Notes: a model not told the origin generated them from the letters alone. A stretch of 64,000 nt of DNA from Actinoallomurus liliacearum (GCF_039542035.1 NZ_BAABHJ010000009.1:1-64000), one strand, 5' to 3'; positions 50,305-59,641 are shown, counted from the stretch's first letter. Numbers and translations: made by a program.

Positions 50305-51222
50305 CTACCGTGCGGTCGGGGCGTTGCCCGAAGTGGAACGGCGGGTGACGACGGCCTCCCGGGTCGCCTCGAGCGCGGCGATGGCCTGGTCGTAGCGGCG
50401 CTGGGCGACCGCGGTGAACAGCACGTCGACCACGCACAAGGCCGCGATTCGGGACGCTGTCGCTCCCGAGCGGAAGGTCGTCTCCCGATCCACCGTGGTC
50501 AATAAAACGTCCGCCGCGGCGGCGAGCGGTGAGTTCGGTACGCCGGTCAGCGCGACCGTCATGGCGCCGCGTGCGCTCGCCTCGCGGATGACATCGACGA
50601 CGTCCGGGGTCGTACCGGTGTGCGACACGCCGATCGCGACATCGGCCGGACCGAGCAGCGCGGCGGCGGTCAGGGCCGCGTGGGTGTCGTGCCAGACGTA
50701 CGCGATGAGCCCGATCCGGTGCAGTTTCTGCTGCAGGTCGAGTGCGACGACGGCGCTCGCCCCCACGCCGACGATGTCGACCCGGCGCGCGCCCGCGGTG
50801 AGCACGACCGCCTCGGCGAGTGCCGCCCGGTCGAGGTTACGCGCCGTGTCGGCGATCGCCTGCTGGTCGGTGAAGGTGACGGTGTCGATGATCGAGTCGA
50901 GGTCGTCGTCGCGGCTGATGTCGCTTCCGATACGGCGGTTCGCCGCCCGCTCCTGCTCGCGTCCCGACTCCGCCGCGAGGGTGATCCGGAGCTCGCGGTA
51001 CCCGCGCAGCCCGAGTTCCTGGCACAGTCGCAGCACCGTGCTCTCCGACGTCTGCGCGGCCCGCGCGAGTTCGGAGATGGTCTGGGTGGCGGCGTGCGCC
51101 GGCGCGCGCAGGATGTAGGCGGCGACCCGCCGTTTCGACGGCACCAGCGTCGGCTGGAGTCCTCGCAGTCTGGTCAGGACGTCCTGCTGGTGATCCTGAG
51201 GGTGGTCGGCGGCCGCGTTCAC
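50305..51222 (-). CDS. murR: MurR/RpiR family transcriptional regulator
   Basis: A 305-residue regulator: N-terminal RpiR HTH (about 15-90; ISELARAAQTSESTVLRLCQELGLRGYRELRITL) and a C-terminal SIS sugar-phosphate domain (GVGASAVVALDLQQKLHRIG, ISHTG-like GVSHTGTTPDVV). Context makes MurNAc-6-phosphate the likely effector. It overlaps the upstream oppF-like gene by ATGA and precedes murQ by 39 bases. The palindrome at 56705-56750 is its likely operator. Confidence 0.92.
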   Translation of the reverse strand: MNAAADHPQDHQQDVLTRLRGLQPTLVPSKRRVAAYILRAPAHAATQTISELARAAQTSESTVLRLCQELGLRGYRELRITLAAESGREQERAANRRIGSDISRDDDLDSIIDTVTFTDQQAIADTARNLDRAALAEAVVLTAGARRVDIVGVGASAVVALDLQQKLHRIGLIAYVWHDTHAALTAAALLGPADVAIGVSHTGTTPDVVDVIREASARGAMTVALTGVPNSPLAAAADVLLTTVDRETTFRSGATASRIAALCVVDVLFTAVAQRRYDQAIAALEATREAVVTRRSTSGNAPTAR

Positions 51223-52232
51223 CGGTCCGTCCCCTCAGCCGTCGCCTCGCTGCTCGTGACGTGGCAGGCCAGCCGATGCCAGCCGGATTCCGGCAGCATG
51301 AGCGGTTCGACACTGCGGCAGCGGTCCTCGACCAGCGGGCATCGCGGGTGGAAGCGGCATCCCGATGGCGGGTTCGCGGCGTCCGGGACCTCCCCGGTCA
51401 CGACCAGGTCGGCCGGCGGAGCGTCGAGCCGCGGGTCGGCGATCGGCACCGCCGCCTGCAGCGCGCGCGTGTACGGGTGTCCGGGAGTGTCGGAGACGGC
51501 GTCCCACGGCCCGTACTCGACGATCTTGCCGAGGTACATCACCGCGACCTGGTCGGCGAGATGGCGCACCATGCCGAGGTCGTGAGAGATGAACACGAAG
51601 GTCAGTCCCAGCTCGGTACGCAGCCGGGCCAGCAGGTTGATGATCTCCGCGCGGACCGACACGTCCAGCGCCGACACGGGTTCGTCCAGCACGAGGACCT
51701 GCGGATCGACGGCGAGCGCGCGGGCGATGCCGATGCGTTGCCGCTGCCCGCCGGAGAGCTGGTGGGGGTACCGGTCCGCGGTCGCCGGCGACAGCCCGAC
51801 CGTCTCGAGCAGTTCGCCGACCCGCGCCGTACCGGACGGCAGCCGGTGCACCGTCAGGACCTCGGCCAGCGCGGTGCCGATCCGCTGCCGCGGATCGAGG
51901 GAGGCGTACGGGTCCTGGAAGACGAGCTGGATGACGCGCCGCAGTTCCCGCAGTTCCCGCCGCTTGGCGAGGTCGATCCGGCGGCCCAGGATCTCGACGC
52001 TTCCGGAGTCCGGCCGTTCGAGCCGGGTCAGCAGCCGCGCGAGCGTCGACTTCCCGCAGCCGCTCTCCCCGACGACGCCGAGCACCTGACCGCGCTCGAC
52101 GCGCACACTCACGTTGTCGAGTGCGTGGACCTCGCCGCGCCCCGGGGTCCGGTAGCGCTTGACGACGTCGCGGACCTCGATCGCGATCTCACCGGAGGAG
52201 TTCCCTCCACCGGGCGTCGGCTTGTCAGGCAC
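51219..52232 (-). CDS. Oligopeptide/dipeptide ABC transporter ATPase (OppF/DppF type)
   Basis: A 337-residue ATPase: Walker A GESGCGKSTL, Q-loop QLVFQDPYASLDPR, signature LSGGQRQRIGIARALAVDPQVLVLDEP, and the Opp-specific C-terminal cysteine motif CRFHPRCPLVEDRC, which probably binds an Fe-S cluster. GTG 52232 overlaps the OppD-like stop by 8 bases. It is part of a complete five-component importer. Confidence 0.94.
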   Translation of the reverse strand: MPDKPTPGGGNSSGEIAIEVRDVVKRYRTPGRGEVHALDNVSVRVERGQVLGVVGESGCGKSTLARLLTRLERPDSGSVEILGRRIDLAKRRELRELRRVIQLVFQDPYASLDPRQRIGTALAEVLTVHRLPSGTARVGELLETVGLSPATADRYPHQLSGGQRQRIGIARALAVDPQVLVLDEPVSALDVSVRAEIINLLARLRTELGLTFVFISHDLGMVRHLADQVAVMYLGKIVEYGPWDAVSDTPGHPYTRALQAAVPIADPRLDAPPADLVVTGEVPDAANPPSGCRFHPRCPLVEDRCRSVEPLMLPESGWHRLACHVTSSEATAEGTDR

Positions 52233-53229
52233 GGGTGGTCACCCCCGCGGACGGTGCGCGCCATTCCCCGCGCGGCACCCAGCATGCGGCTCGGGAGCCG
52301 GCACGGTCGATCAATGGAGGTTCCTCCGTGTCGCAACGGTCCTGTCGCTCCGGGCAGCGCGGCGCGAACGGGCAGCCCGGCGGGAGCGCGGACAGCGCGA
52401 TCGGGCTGCCGCCGATCTGCGGCAACGGCGCCTGGTGCGGATCTTCCGGTGTCGGCAGCGAGCGCAGGAGACCGTCGGTGTAGGGGTGGTGAGGGGTGGC
52501 GAACAACTCGCGCGTACGGGCCACTTCGGCGACCCGGCCGGCGTACACGACGGCGACCCGGTCGGCGATCCGCGCCACCACGCCGAGGTCGTGGGTGATC
52601 CAGACGACGGCGAGCCCGTACTCGTCCCGCAGCCTGGCGACAAGCTGAAGGATCTGCTGCTGGATCGTCACGTCCAGCGCCGTGGTCGGCTCGTCGGCGA
52701 TGAGCACCTTGGGCCGGGGCGCGATCGCGCACGCGATCAGCACCCGCTGCCGCATGCCGCCGGAGAGCTGGTGCGGGTAGAGCCGCATCAGCGCCCGCGG
52801 CGACGGCAGGCCGACCTCGCCGAGCACGGTCACCGCCCGATCGTGGGCGGCCTCCTTCGACCAGCCGTGCGCCCGCAGCCCCTCGGTCACCTGTTTGCCG
52901 ATGCGCATCATCGGGTTCAAGGACGTCATCGGGTCCTGGTAGACCATGCCGATCTCAGCGCCGCGAACGGCACGGCGCTCGGCCTCGTGCAGCGCCACCA
53001 GGTCCCGGCCCTCCAGGAGCACCTGACCGCTGGTGACGGAGGCGCCGGTCGGCAGCAGGCCGGCGATGCTCAGGGCGGTGAAGGACTTGCCCGAACCGGA
53101 CTCGCCCACGACCGCCAGGGTCTCGCCGCGGTCGACTTCGAGGTCGACGCCCCGCAGGATCTCCAGCGGCCCGGACGGAGTACGGATCGCGGTGTGCAGA
53201 CCGCGTACCGCCAGCATCGGTTCGCTCAT
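52225..53229 (-). CDS. Oligopeptide/dipeptide ABC transporter ATPase (OppD/DppD type)
   Basis: A 334-residue ATPase: Walker A GESGSGKSFTAL, MVYQDPMTSLNPMMRIGKQ, signature LSGGMRQRVLIACAIAPRPKVLIADEP, and the C-terminal CPFAPRCPERQDRC motif. ATG 53229 overlaps the OppC-like stop by ATGA. It pairs with the OppF-like subunit to power import. Confidence 0.94.
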   Translation of the reverse strand: MSEPMLAVRGLHTAIRTPSGPLEILRGVDLEVDRGETLAVVGESGSGKSFTALSIAGLLPTGASVTSGQVLLEGRDLVALHEAERRAVRGAEIGMVYQDPMTSLNPMMRIGKQVTEGLRAHGWSKEAAHDRAVTVLGEVGLPSPRALMRLYPHQLSGGMRQRVLIACAIAPRPKVLIADEPTTALDVTIQQQILQLVARLRDEYGLAVVWITHDLGVVARIADRVAVVYAGRVAEVARTRELFATPHHPYTDGLLRSLPTPEDPHQAPLPQIGGSPIALSALPPGCPFAPRCPERQDRCDTEEPPLIDRAGSRAACWVPRGEWRAPSAGVTTRA

Positions 53230-54125
53230 GAGCGGGAGTCCCTTCGCGGATCGAGAGCGCTGCGCAGGCCGTCGCCGAGGAGATTGAGCGCGATGACCGC
53301 GACGACGATCGCGAGCGCCGGGAAGGTCAGCGTCCACCACGCGTCCGCGACGGTGTTGCGGGCCTCGGAGACCATCAGGCCGAGGCTGGGCGTCGGCGGC
53401 CGGGTTCCCAGACCGAGGAACGACAGCGCGGACTCGGTGAGGATCGCCCAGGACAGCGCCAGCGTCACCTGCACGATGATCGGCGCGCTGACGTTCGGCA
53501 GTACGTGGCGGAGAAGGATCCGCGGCAGTGGCGTGCCGAGCACCCGCTGCGCCTTGACGTACTCCGAGGCGCCGACGGCGAGCGTCGGACCCCGCGACAC
53601 GCGGGCGAAGATCGGCGTGTAGACGACGGCGATCGCGATCGCGGTGTTCTGCCACCCGCTGCCCAGGGCGCTGACGACCGCGAGCGCCAGCAGGATCGCG
53701 GGGAACGCGAAGAGGATGTCGACGAAGCGGCTGACGACCTGGTCCACCCAGCCGCGGAAGAACCCGGCGCTGATGCCGAGGATCGAGCCGAGCACGGCCG
53801 CCACCGCCACCGAGACGACCGCGACCCGCAGTGACGTCCAGATCCCGACGGCGGCCCGTGCGGCGATGTCCCGGCCGAACTGGTCCGTACCGAACCAGTA
53901 CCGGCCTGAGGGGCCCTGGAGCCGGGCCGCCGGGTGCTGCGCGATCGGGTCGTTCGGCAGCACCCCGAGCGCGCCGAGCACGGCGATGACGACGAGCAGC
54001 AGGATGACGGCGAGGCCGATCCGCCCGTTGCGGTCCCGCCAGACCCGGGCGAGCAGCCGGGACCGTCCGGGCGCGGCGGGGGCGGAGCCGACGGGCTCGG
54101 CCACCGTGGTGGGGAGAGAACTCAT
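53226..54125 (-). CDS. Oligopeptide/dipeptide ABC transporter permease (OppC/DppC type)
   Basis: A 299-residue permease with the OppC N-terminal cytoplasmic segment and first TM (RIGLAVILLLVVIAVLGALGVLP). An extracytoplasmic loop contains HPAARLQGPSGRYWFGTDQFGRDIAAR, and five further TMs include the EAA loop RVLGTPLPRILLRHVLPN. ATG 54125 overlaps the OppB-like stop by ATGA. Confidence 0.94.
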   Translation of the reverse strand: MSSLPTTVAEPVGSAPAAPGRSRLLARVWRDRNGRIGLAVILLLVVIAVLGALGVLPNDPIAQHPAARLQGPSGRYWFGTDQFGRDIAARAAVGIWTSLRVAVVSVAVAAVLGSILGISAGFFRGWVDQVVSRFVDILFAFPAILLALAVVSALGSGWQNTAIAIAVVYTPIFARVSRGPTLAVGASEYVKAQRVLGTPLPRILLRHVLPNVSAPIIVQVTLALSWAILTESALSFLGLGTRPPTPSLGLMVSEARNTVADAWWTLTFPALAIVVAVIALNLLGDGLRSALDPRRDSRS

Positions 54126-55084
54126 GCCGCACGCGTCCGTGGGTCGATGATCCGGTAGAGCAGGTCCACGAGCAGGTTGACGAGGACGAACAGCACCGCG
54201 ATGACCAGCACCGTGCCCTGCACCACCGGGTAGTCCCGGTTGGAGATGGCGGTGAACAGCAGGCGTCCCATCCCGGGCAGCGCGAAGATCTGTTCGATGA
54301 TCACGGTGCCGCCGAGCAGGTAGCCGAACTGGATGCCGGTCAGCGTGACGATCGGGATCGTGGCGTTACGCAGGATGTGCGAGTTCCGGACCCGGCCCGG
54401 CGACAGCCCCTTGCCCCGTGCGGTGCGCACGTAGTCGGCCTCGGCCATCTCGACGTACTCCGATCGGGTCGTGCGCATCACGTTGGCCGCGAACGCGACC
54501 GCGAGCACGAGCGACGGGTAGAGGACCTGGCTCATGTTCCCCCCGACGGAGCGGGTCAGCGGCACGAACGTGCCGGTGTCGGGGAAGTAGTGGAAGGCCT
54601 GAGCCAGGAACGTCACCATGGCGGTGCCGAGCACGAACTCGGGGATGGCCAGGCCGACCAGCGACGCGCCCTGGGTGAGGGAGTCGGAGGCCCGTCCCGG
54701 CCGGCTGCCGGCGAGCACGCCGAGCACCACGCCGAAGGCGGTGCCGATCAGCGCCGACAGCACGGCGAGCTCGACCGTCACCGGCAGCGCCGAGGCCACC
54801 AGGCCGGTGACGGACCGGCCGCTGGTCAGCGACAGGCCCAGGTCACCGCGCGCGACACCCGAGATCCACGTCCAGAGCTGGGAGAACCAGGACTGGTCGA
54901 TCCCGTAGAAGTGCTCGAGCGAGGCACGCTGCGCGGGGGTCAGCGTGCCCGACTCGATGCCGAGGGAGGCGGTGATCGCGTTTCCCGGGATGGTGCGCAG
55001 GACGACGAAGACGACCACCGTCACCCCCAGCAGGGTGATCAGCGCGCCCAGGAGCCGGGCCCCCAGCCATCGCAGGTTCAGCAT
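54122..55084 (-). CDS. Oligopeptide/dipeptide ABC transporter permease (OppB/DppB type)
   Basis: A 320-residue permease with six TMs: the N-terminal LLGALITLLGVTVVVFVVLRTIPG signature, the EAA loop YVRTARGKGLSPGRVRNSHILRNATIPIVTLTG, and a terminal LVNLLVDLLYRIIDPRTR. It lies 13 bases after the solute-binding protein gene and is coupled to OppC by ATGA. Confidence 0.94.
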   Translation of the reverse strand: MLNLRWLGARLLGALITLLGVTVVVFVVLRTIPGNAITASLGIESGTLTPAQRASLEHFYGIDQSWFSQLWTWISGVARGDLGLSLTSGRSVTGLVASALPVTVELAVLSALIGTAFGVVLGVLAGSRPGRASDSLTQGASLVGLAIPEFVLGTAMVTFLAQAFHYFPDTGTFVPLTRSVGGNMSQVLYPSLVLAVAFAANVMRTTRSEYVEMAEADYVRTARGKGLSPGRVRNSHILRNATIPIVTLTGIQFGYLLGGTVIIEQIFALPGMGRLLFTAISNRDYPVVQGTVLVIAVLFVLVNLLVDLLYRIIDPRTRAA

Positions 55085-55097
55085 CGGCTCGCCGCTC

Positions 55098-56672
55098 TCA
55101 GGACGCGCTGGTCAGCGAGCTGAGCAACTCGTCCGGCCGCGGCGTGAACCCGTGGACGCCCGAGCCGACCAGGTAGTAGTCGTCCGAGCGGAACATCCAG
55201 ACCCACGGGGACTCGGCCAGCAGCTCCTTCTGGAGGTTGCGGAAGGTCTCCTGCCGCTTGCCGTCGTCACTGGTGGAGTTGCCCTGGTTGAGCAGGTCGG
55301 ACAGCGTCGAGGAGTCCAGGCCCGCCGGCTTGGCGAGGCTGCCGCCGGAGGTGTAGTAGCGCCCGTACATCAGGAACGGATCGTACGAGCCGCCGTTCAG
55401 CGCGACGGCGGCGTCGTAGTCCGCCGCGAGCCACGCCGACACGTACGGCCCGGTGGAGAGCTGCTTCAGCTGGAGGTTCACGCCGATCTTGGAGAGCTGC
55501 GACTGGACGTTCTGGGCCTCGGCGTTGGCGGTGGCGTACTCGCCGGTCTCGACGATGGTGGTGAGGGTGAAGCCCTTCGCGTAACCGGCCGCGGCCAGCA
55601 TCGAGCGCGCCTTGGCCACGTCACCCGGCGTACAGGGCAGGCCGTCCGTCGCCGAGTAGGAGAACGCCGGGCTCGTGATGGGGCCGGTCACGGTGCCGTC
55701 GCCGTAGGCCGCCGTCTGCACCACCTGGTTGCGGTCGATGGCGCAGCTGATGGCCTGCCGCACCTGCTGGTTCTTCAGCGGGCCCTTCCGGCCGTTGAGC
55801 ATCAGCACGTGGTACGCCAGGGCCGGCTGCTTGGCGAGCGCGTACTTGTCGGACTTGCCGGCCTGGCGGGCGACGCCGGGGTCGGAGAGCAGGCCGAGCT
55901 GGAACGCGCCGGCCTTCATGCCGGACAGGATCGACGACTCGTCCGGGATGACCCGGAACTCGAGTTTCTTGATCTTCGGCGAGCCGCCGTAGTACTTCGC
56001 GTTGCCGGTGAGGACCACCTGCTGGCCGGGGTTCCAGGCGTTCCAGGCGAACGCGCCCGTGCCGTTGGGCTTCTTGCCGACCGTCCCGGCGGAGATGTCC
56101 TTGGCCGACTCGATCGAGGAGTTCACCGACGCCAGCGAGTAGAGGAGCGACGCCGACGGCTTGGACAGGTGCAGCACCACCGTGGCGGCGTCCGGGGCGT
56201 CCACCTTCTCGATGGCGGTCAGGTTCGAGCGGGCGACCGCGCCGGTGCTCTGGTTCAGGATCCGCTCGATCGACGCCTTGACGTCGCCGGAGGTGAACGG
56301 CGAGCCGTCCTGCCAGGTCACGCCCGTGCGAAGGGTGAAGGTGACGGTCCGCCCGTCGGGCGAGATCTTCCACTGGGTCGCCAGGTCCGGCTGGATCTGA
56401 CCGGTGGGGCTGGTCGCGACCAACCTGGAGTAGACGAGGCCCAGGGTCTGCTGCGTCTGGAACGCCGTCGCCAGGTGCGGGTCGAGCTTGTCGATGTCGC
56501 CCGTTCGCGCGACGACGAACGTCGAGGCGCCCGATGAGGACGAGGAGTTCTGCGAACCGCTGGGCGAGCAGGCGGCCAGTGCCGCGACGGCGGTCGCGGC
56601 GGCGGCGGTGACGGCGACGGAGGTGATCCAGTTCCGGATACCGCCACGACCGGGAGAGTTGGGGGGTGTCAT
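55098..56672 (-). CDS. Extracellular solute-binding lipoprotein, family 5
   Basis: A 524-residue lipoprotein: signal peptide, lipobox ALAAC (C35), Ser-rich linker, then the SBP_bac_5 fold (LDPHLATAFQTQQTLGLVYSRLV, LATQWKISPDGRTVTFTLRTGVTWQDGSPFTSGDVKASIERI). ATG 56672 has GGAGGAG upstream. It is the first gene of the oppABCDF-murR-murQ operon, so the ligand is probably a muropeptide or MurNAc-peptide rather than a plain oligopeptide (inference from neighbours). Confidence 0.92.
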   Translation of the reverse strand: MTPPNSPGRGGIRNWITSVAVTAAAATAVAALAACSPSGSQNSSSSSGASTFVVARTGDIDKLDPHLATAFQTQQTLGLVYSRLVATSPTGQIQPDLATQWKISPDGRTVTFTLRTGVTWQDGSPFTSGDVKASIERILNQSTGAVARSNLTAIEKVDAPDAATVVLHLSKPSASLLYSLASVNSSIESAKDISAGTVGKKPNGTGAFAWNAWNPGQQVVLTGNAKYYGGSPKIKKLEFRVIPDESSILSGMKAGAFQLGLLSDPGVARQAGKSDKYALAKQPALAYHVLMLNGRKGPLKNQQVRQAISCAIDRNQVVQTAAYGDGTVTGPITSPAFSYSATDGLPCTPGDVAKARSMLAAAGYAKGFTLTTIVETGEYATANAEAQNVQSQLSKIGVNLQLKQLSTGPYVSAWLAADYDAAVALNGGSYDPFLMYGRYYTSGGSLAKPAGLDSSTLSDLLNQGNSTSDDGKRQETFRNLQKELLAESPWVWMFRSDDYYLVGSGVHGFTPRPDELLSSLTSAS

Positions 56673-56704
56673 ACGAGCTCCTCCGAGCAACGGGTTGCCG
56701 CAGA

Positions 56705-56750
56705 GGTTAACGGTTGACCTTGATGACAGACAATAGGTGAACCATTAACC
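56705..56750. promoter_or_regulatory. Candidate MurR operator in divergent promoter
   Basis: GGTTAACGGTT (56705-56715) and AACCATTAACC (56740-56750) form an 11-base inverted repeat with one mismatch, between the start of the importer operon (56672) and the serine hydrolase gene (56752). On the minus strand TTGTCT and TTAACC with a 17-base spacer make a plausible promoter that the repeat overlaps. The plus-strand gene starts 2 bases after the repeat and is probably leaderless. Confidence 0.65.
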
Positions 56751-56751
56751 T

Positions 56752-57885
56752 GTGCCCGTGTCCGAAATCACCCACCTCACCGCGGACCCGCTGGTCACCG
56801 CCGTCACCGACCTGCTGAGCGAGTCTTCCGACGAGGGCGCCGCGCCGCCCGGGGCGCTCGTCGCCGTCGCCGAAGACGGCCGGATCCGCTACGCCGCCGG
56901 CGGTGTCGCACGGCGCGACGCGACCGGCCCGCCGGTCGAGATGGGCTGGGACACGAGGACCGACGCCGGGTCGGTCAGCAAGATCGTCGGCACGACGGCC
57001 GCGCTGATGGCGCTGGTGGACGCCGGCGAGATCACCTTGGACGCGCCGGTCGCGCGTCACCTCCCGGGACTCGACCGGCACGGCACCGTCCGCGACCTGC
57101 TCGAACACCGGGCCGGCCTGTGGGAATGGTGGCCGCTGTACCTGAAGGGCGCCCGCGGCGACGACGCCGTCTCACTCGCCGCCGGCCTGCCGCTCCGCTA
57201 CCGGCCGGGCGAGGGGCGGCACTACTCGGACCTCGGGTTCATCCTGCTCGGCGCGCTGGTCGCGCGCGTCGGCGGCGACCTCGCGGCGACCGTGGACGAC
57301 CTGGTGTTGCGACCTTTCGGGCTGACCGAAACGCGCTACGCCACGCCCGCGCCCGGCGGACCGGTGGCCGCGAGCTCGACCGGCGACACGATCGAACAAG
57401 GCATGATCACCTCCGGCGTCCCGTACCCGGTCGACGGCGCCGTCACCGACTTCGCCGGCTGGCGTGACCATGTGCTGGTCGGGGAGGTGAACGACGGCAA
57501 CGCCTTCCACGCGTTCGGCGGAGTCGCCGGGCACGCCGGGCTGTTCACGACGGCCGCCGACCTCCTGCGGTTCGCGACGGGCCTGCTGAGCGGGCTGGAC
57601 GGTGACGGGCCGATCCGGCGTGACACGGTCGCCGGGTTCCTCACCGCCGGCGCCGACCCTCACCAGGCGCTGGGATTCCGGGTCTGGGACCTTCCGTCGA
57701 GTCCCGCCTTCGGGCACACCGGCTTTCCCGGAGTCGCGTTCGCGGTCCTGCCCGAGCGCCGGGCCGCCGTCGCGATGATCACCAACCGGCTGCACGCGAG
57801 CGGCCCGCCCCGAGCGACCGAACCGATGTGGCTGCGGGTGCTCGCCGCCGCCGAGGCCCACCTGAGGAGGCCCCAATGGACCTGA
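56752..57885 (+). CDS. Beta-lactamase-fold serine hydrolase (class C-like)
   Basis: A 377-residue cytoplasmic (no signal peptide) serine hydrolase: S-x-x-K nucleophile in DAGSVSKIVGT, a Y-x-N-like element in GEGRHYSDLGFILLG, and HTG in FGHTGFPG. The family includes D-aminopeptidases, esterases and penicillin-binding-protein-like hydrolases. It starts at GTG 56752 or GTG 56758 on a probably leaderless transcript. It is first in an operon with anmK. Removing D-amino-acid-containing peptides from imported muropeptides would fit, by inference. Confidence 0.88.
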   Translation: MPVSEITHLTADPLVTAVTDLLSESSDEGAAPPGALVAVAEDGRIRYAAGGVARRDATGPPVEMGWDTRTDAGSVSKIVGTTAALMALVDAGEITLDAPVARHLPGLDRHGTVRDLLEHRAGLWEWWPLYLKGARGDDAVSLAAGLPLRYRPGEGRHYSDLGFILLGALVARVGGDLAATVDDLVLRPFGLTETRYATPAPGGPVAASSTGDTIEQGMITSGVPYPVDGAVTDFAGWRDHVLVGEVNDGNAFHAFGGVAGHAGLFTTAADLLRFATGLLSGLDGDGPIRRDTVAGFLTAGADPHQALGFRVWDLPSSPAFGHTGFPGVAFAVLPERRAAVAMITNRLHASGPPRATEPMWLRVLAAAEAHLRRPQWT

Positions 57886-59045
57886 CCGTCATCGGCATGA
57901 TGTGTGGCACGTCCTATGACGCGATCGACGCCGCCGCCGCCGACTTCTCGCTGACCGGTGAGGAGATCGTCTGCCGTCCGCGCGGGCTGTACAGCGAACC
58001 CGTTCCGGACGGGCTTCGTGCCCGGATCGCGGCCGCCCTGCCACCGCACCCCACCACCATGGAAGAGGTGTGCCGGCTCGACACCGAGCTGGGCCGGCTG
58101 TTCGGCTCGGTCGCGACGACGGCCAACGAACGCCTCACCGGCGGTGGCGCCGACCTGATCGTCTCCCACGGGCAGACCGTCTTCCACTGGGTCGAGGGCA
58201 CGCACGCGCTCGGCACGCTGCAACTGGGGGCCGCCGCCTGGATCGCCGAGGCGACCGGCGTGACCACCGTCTCCGACCTGCGTACCCGCGACCTGACGCG
58301 GGGCGGCCACGGCGCGCCGCTCGCCTCGACGCTGGACGCGCTGCTCGTGCTGTCGGACGAGGTACGGCGCGGCTCCCTCAACCTCGGCGGCATCGCCAAC
58401 ATCACCGTGCGCGACGCGGACGGAGACGTGATCGCGTACGACCTCGGCCCCGCGAACGCGCTGATGGACAGCGCCGTCACCGACGCCACGGCGGGTGCCG
58501 AGCGAATGGACGCCGGGGGCGCGCGGGCGGCACGGGGAACGGTGCACGCGGAGCTCCTCGACCGGCTGCTCGCCGAGCCGTACTACCGCGCCGAACCGCC
58601 CAAGTCGACCGGCAAGGAGCTCTTCCACGCCGACTACGTCCGTGACGCGGTCGGCGGGCTCGACATCGGAACCGACGACCTGCTCGCGACGCTCACGGAA
58701 CTGACCGCACGACTCGTGGCCGACGCCTGCCGGACGTACGCGCTCGCCGAACTCGTCGTCGCGGGCGGTGGGGTGCGCAACCCGACCCTGATGCGGCGGA
58801 TCACCGAGCTCTCGGCGCCGGCGCGCGTTCGGCCGATCGAGGACTTCGGCCTGTCGGCGCAGGCGAAGGAGGCGTACCTGTTCGGCCTGCTGGGCTACCT
58901 CTCCGTGCACGGGCTCGAGGGCACCATCGCGTCCGCGACCGGCGCGCGTACCGGCTCGATCCTGGGATCCCTGACACCGGGCGCGACGCCACTGCGGCTG
59001 CCGGAGCCCGCGACCGTGCGGCCGCGCCGGATGTGCGTCAAATGA
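57876..59045 (+). CDS. anmK: Anhydro-N-acetylmuramic acid kinase
   Basis: A 389-residue kinase that opens and phosphorylates 1,6-anhydro-MurNAc to MurNAc-6-phosphate, the MurQ substrate. It carries the family start TVIGMMCGTSYDAIDAA, VSHGQTVFHW, DLRTRDLTRGGHGAPLAS, LNLGGIANITV, DLGPANALMD, STGKELFH and VAGGGVRNPTLMRRI. ATG 57876 has GAGGAGG at 5 bases and overlaps the serine hydrolase by 10 bases. Together with murQ, on the opposite strand under the same operator, it completes anhydro-MurNAc recycling to GlcNAc-6-phosphate. Confidence 0.95.
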   Translation: MDLTVIGMMCGTSYDAIDAAAADFSLTGEEIVCRPRGLYSEPVPDGLRARIAAALPPHPTTMEEVCRLDTELGRLFGSVATTANERLTGGGADLIVSHGQTVFHWVEGTHALGTLQLGAAAWIAEATGVTTVSDLRTRDLTRGGHGAPLASTLDALLVLSDEVRRGSLNLGGIANITVRDADGDVIAYDLGPANALMDSAVTDATAGAERMDAGGARAARGTVHAELLDRLLAEPYYRAEPPKSTGKELFHADYVRDAVGGLDIGTDDLLATLTELTARLVADACRTYALAELVVAGGGVRNPTLMRRITELSAPARVRPIEDFGLSAQAKEAYLFGLLGYLSVHGLEGTIASATGARTGSILGSLTPGATPLRLPEPATVRPRRMCVK

Positions 59046-59551
59046 TCTCCTATCGGCGGGCGGTCACCGGCGACCTGTCCGGGATGGCCGAGGTGTTCGT
59101 GGCAGCGTGGCGGGCCGGGTACCGGGGCGTCGTGCCGGACGAGGTGATCGACGCCCTCGACGCCGGCACCGTCGCGACCGACCTGGCCACGGGGCTCAGC
59201 GCCTCAGGTCTGACGACCGTGCTCGCCGTCGACGCCGGCGGGCGGCCGGTGGGATTCGCCCGCTACGGCGACGACGCCGATCACCCCGGCGGGGGTTATC
59301 TGGCCGCCCTCTACGTCCATCCGGCCGCCTCGGGGGCGGGCGTGGGGCGCGGCCTGCTCGAGCACGCGATCGACGCGATGCCCGGCGTGGACGTCCGGCT
59401 GTGGGTGTTCGAGGACAACGACCGGGCGCGCACGCTCTACGAACGCGCCGGATTCCGTCCCGAGGGCGCGCGGCTGGTCGATCCGCGCTGGCGGGCGCCA
59501 CAGGTGAGGTATCTCCGCCCGGCCCGGCCGGGCGCCGCCGTGCGCCGGTAG
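59042..59551 (+). CDS. GNAT family N-acetyltransferase
   Basis: A 169-residue acetyltransferase of the RimI-like GNAT fold: LAALYVHPAASGAGVGRGLLEHAID is the acetyl-CoA pyrophosphate loop (V-x-x-x-x-x-G-x-G), then RLWVFEDNDRARTLYERAGFRPEG. ATG 59042 overlaps the anmK stop (ATGA). Its place in the MurNAc operon suggests N-acetylation of an amino sugar, amine or muropeptide, but no substrate motif shows this. Confidence 0.9.
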   Translation: MISYRRAVTGDLSGMAEVFVAAWRAGYRGVVPDEVIDALDAGTVATDLATGLSASGLTTVLAVDAGGRPVGFARYGDDADHPGGGYLAALYVHPAASGAGVGRGLLEHAIDAMPGVDVRLWVFEDNDRARTLYERAGFRPEGARLVDPRWRAPQVRYLRPARPGAAVRR

Positions 59552-59641
59552 CCCGCCACCACGATCGGCGATCACGGGTTCCCTTACCGGACCCGCGGCC
59601 CTATCGTTTCGTGAAACAACTCAGTGCTGCCGGAGGCGTCG

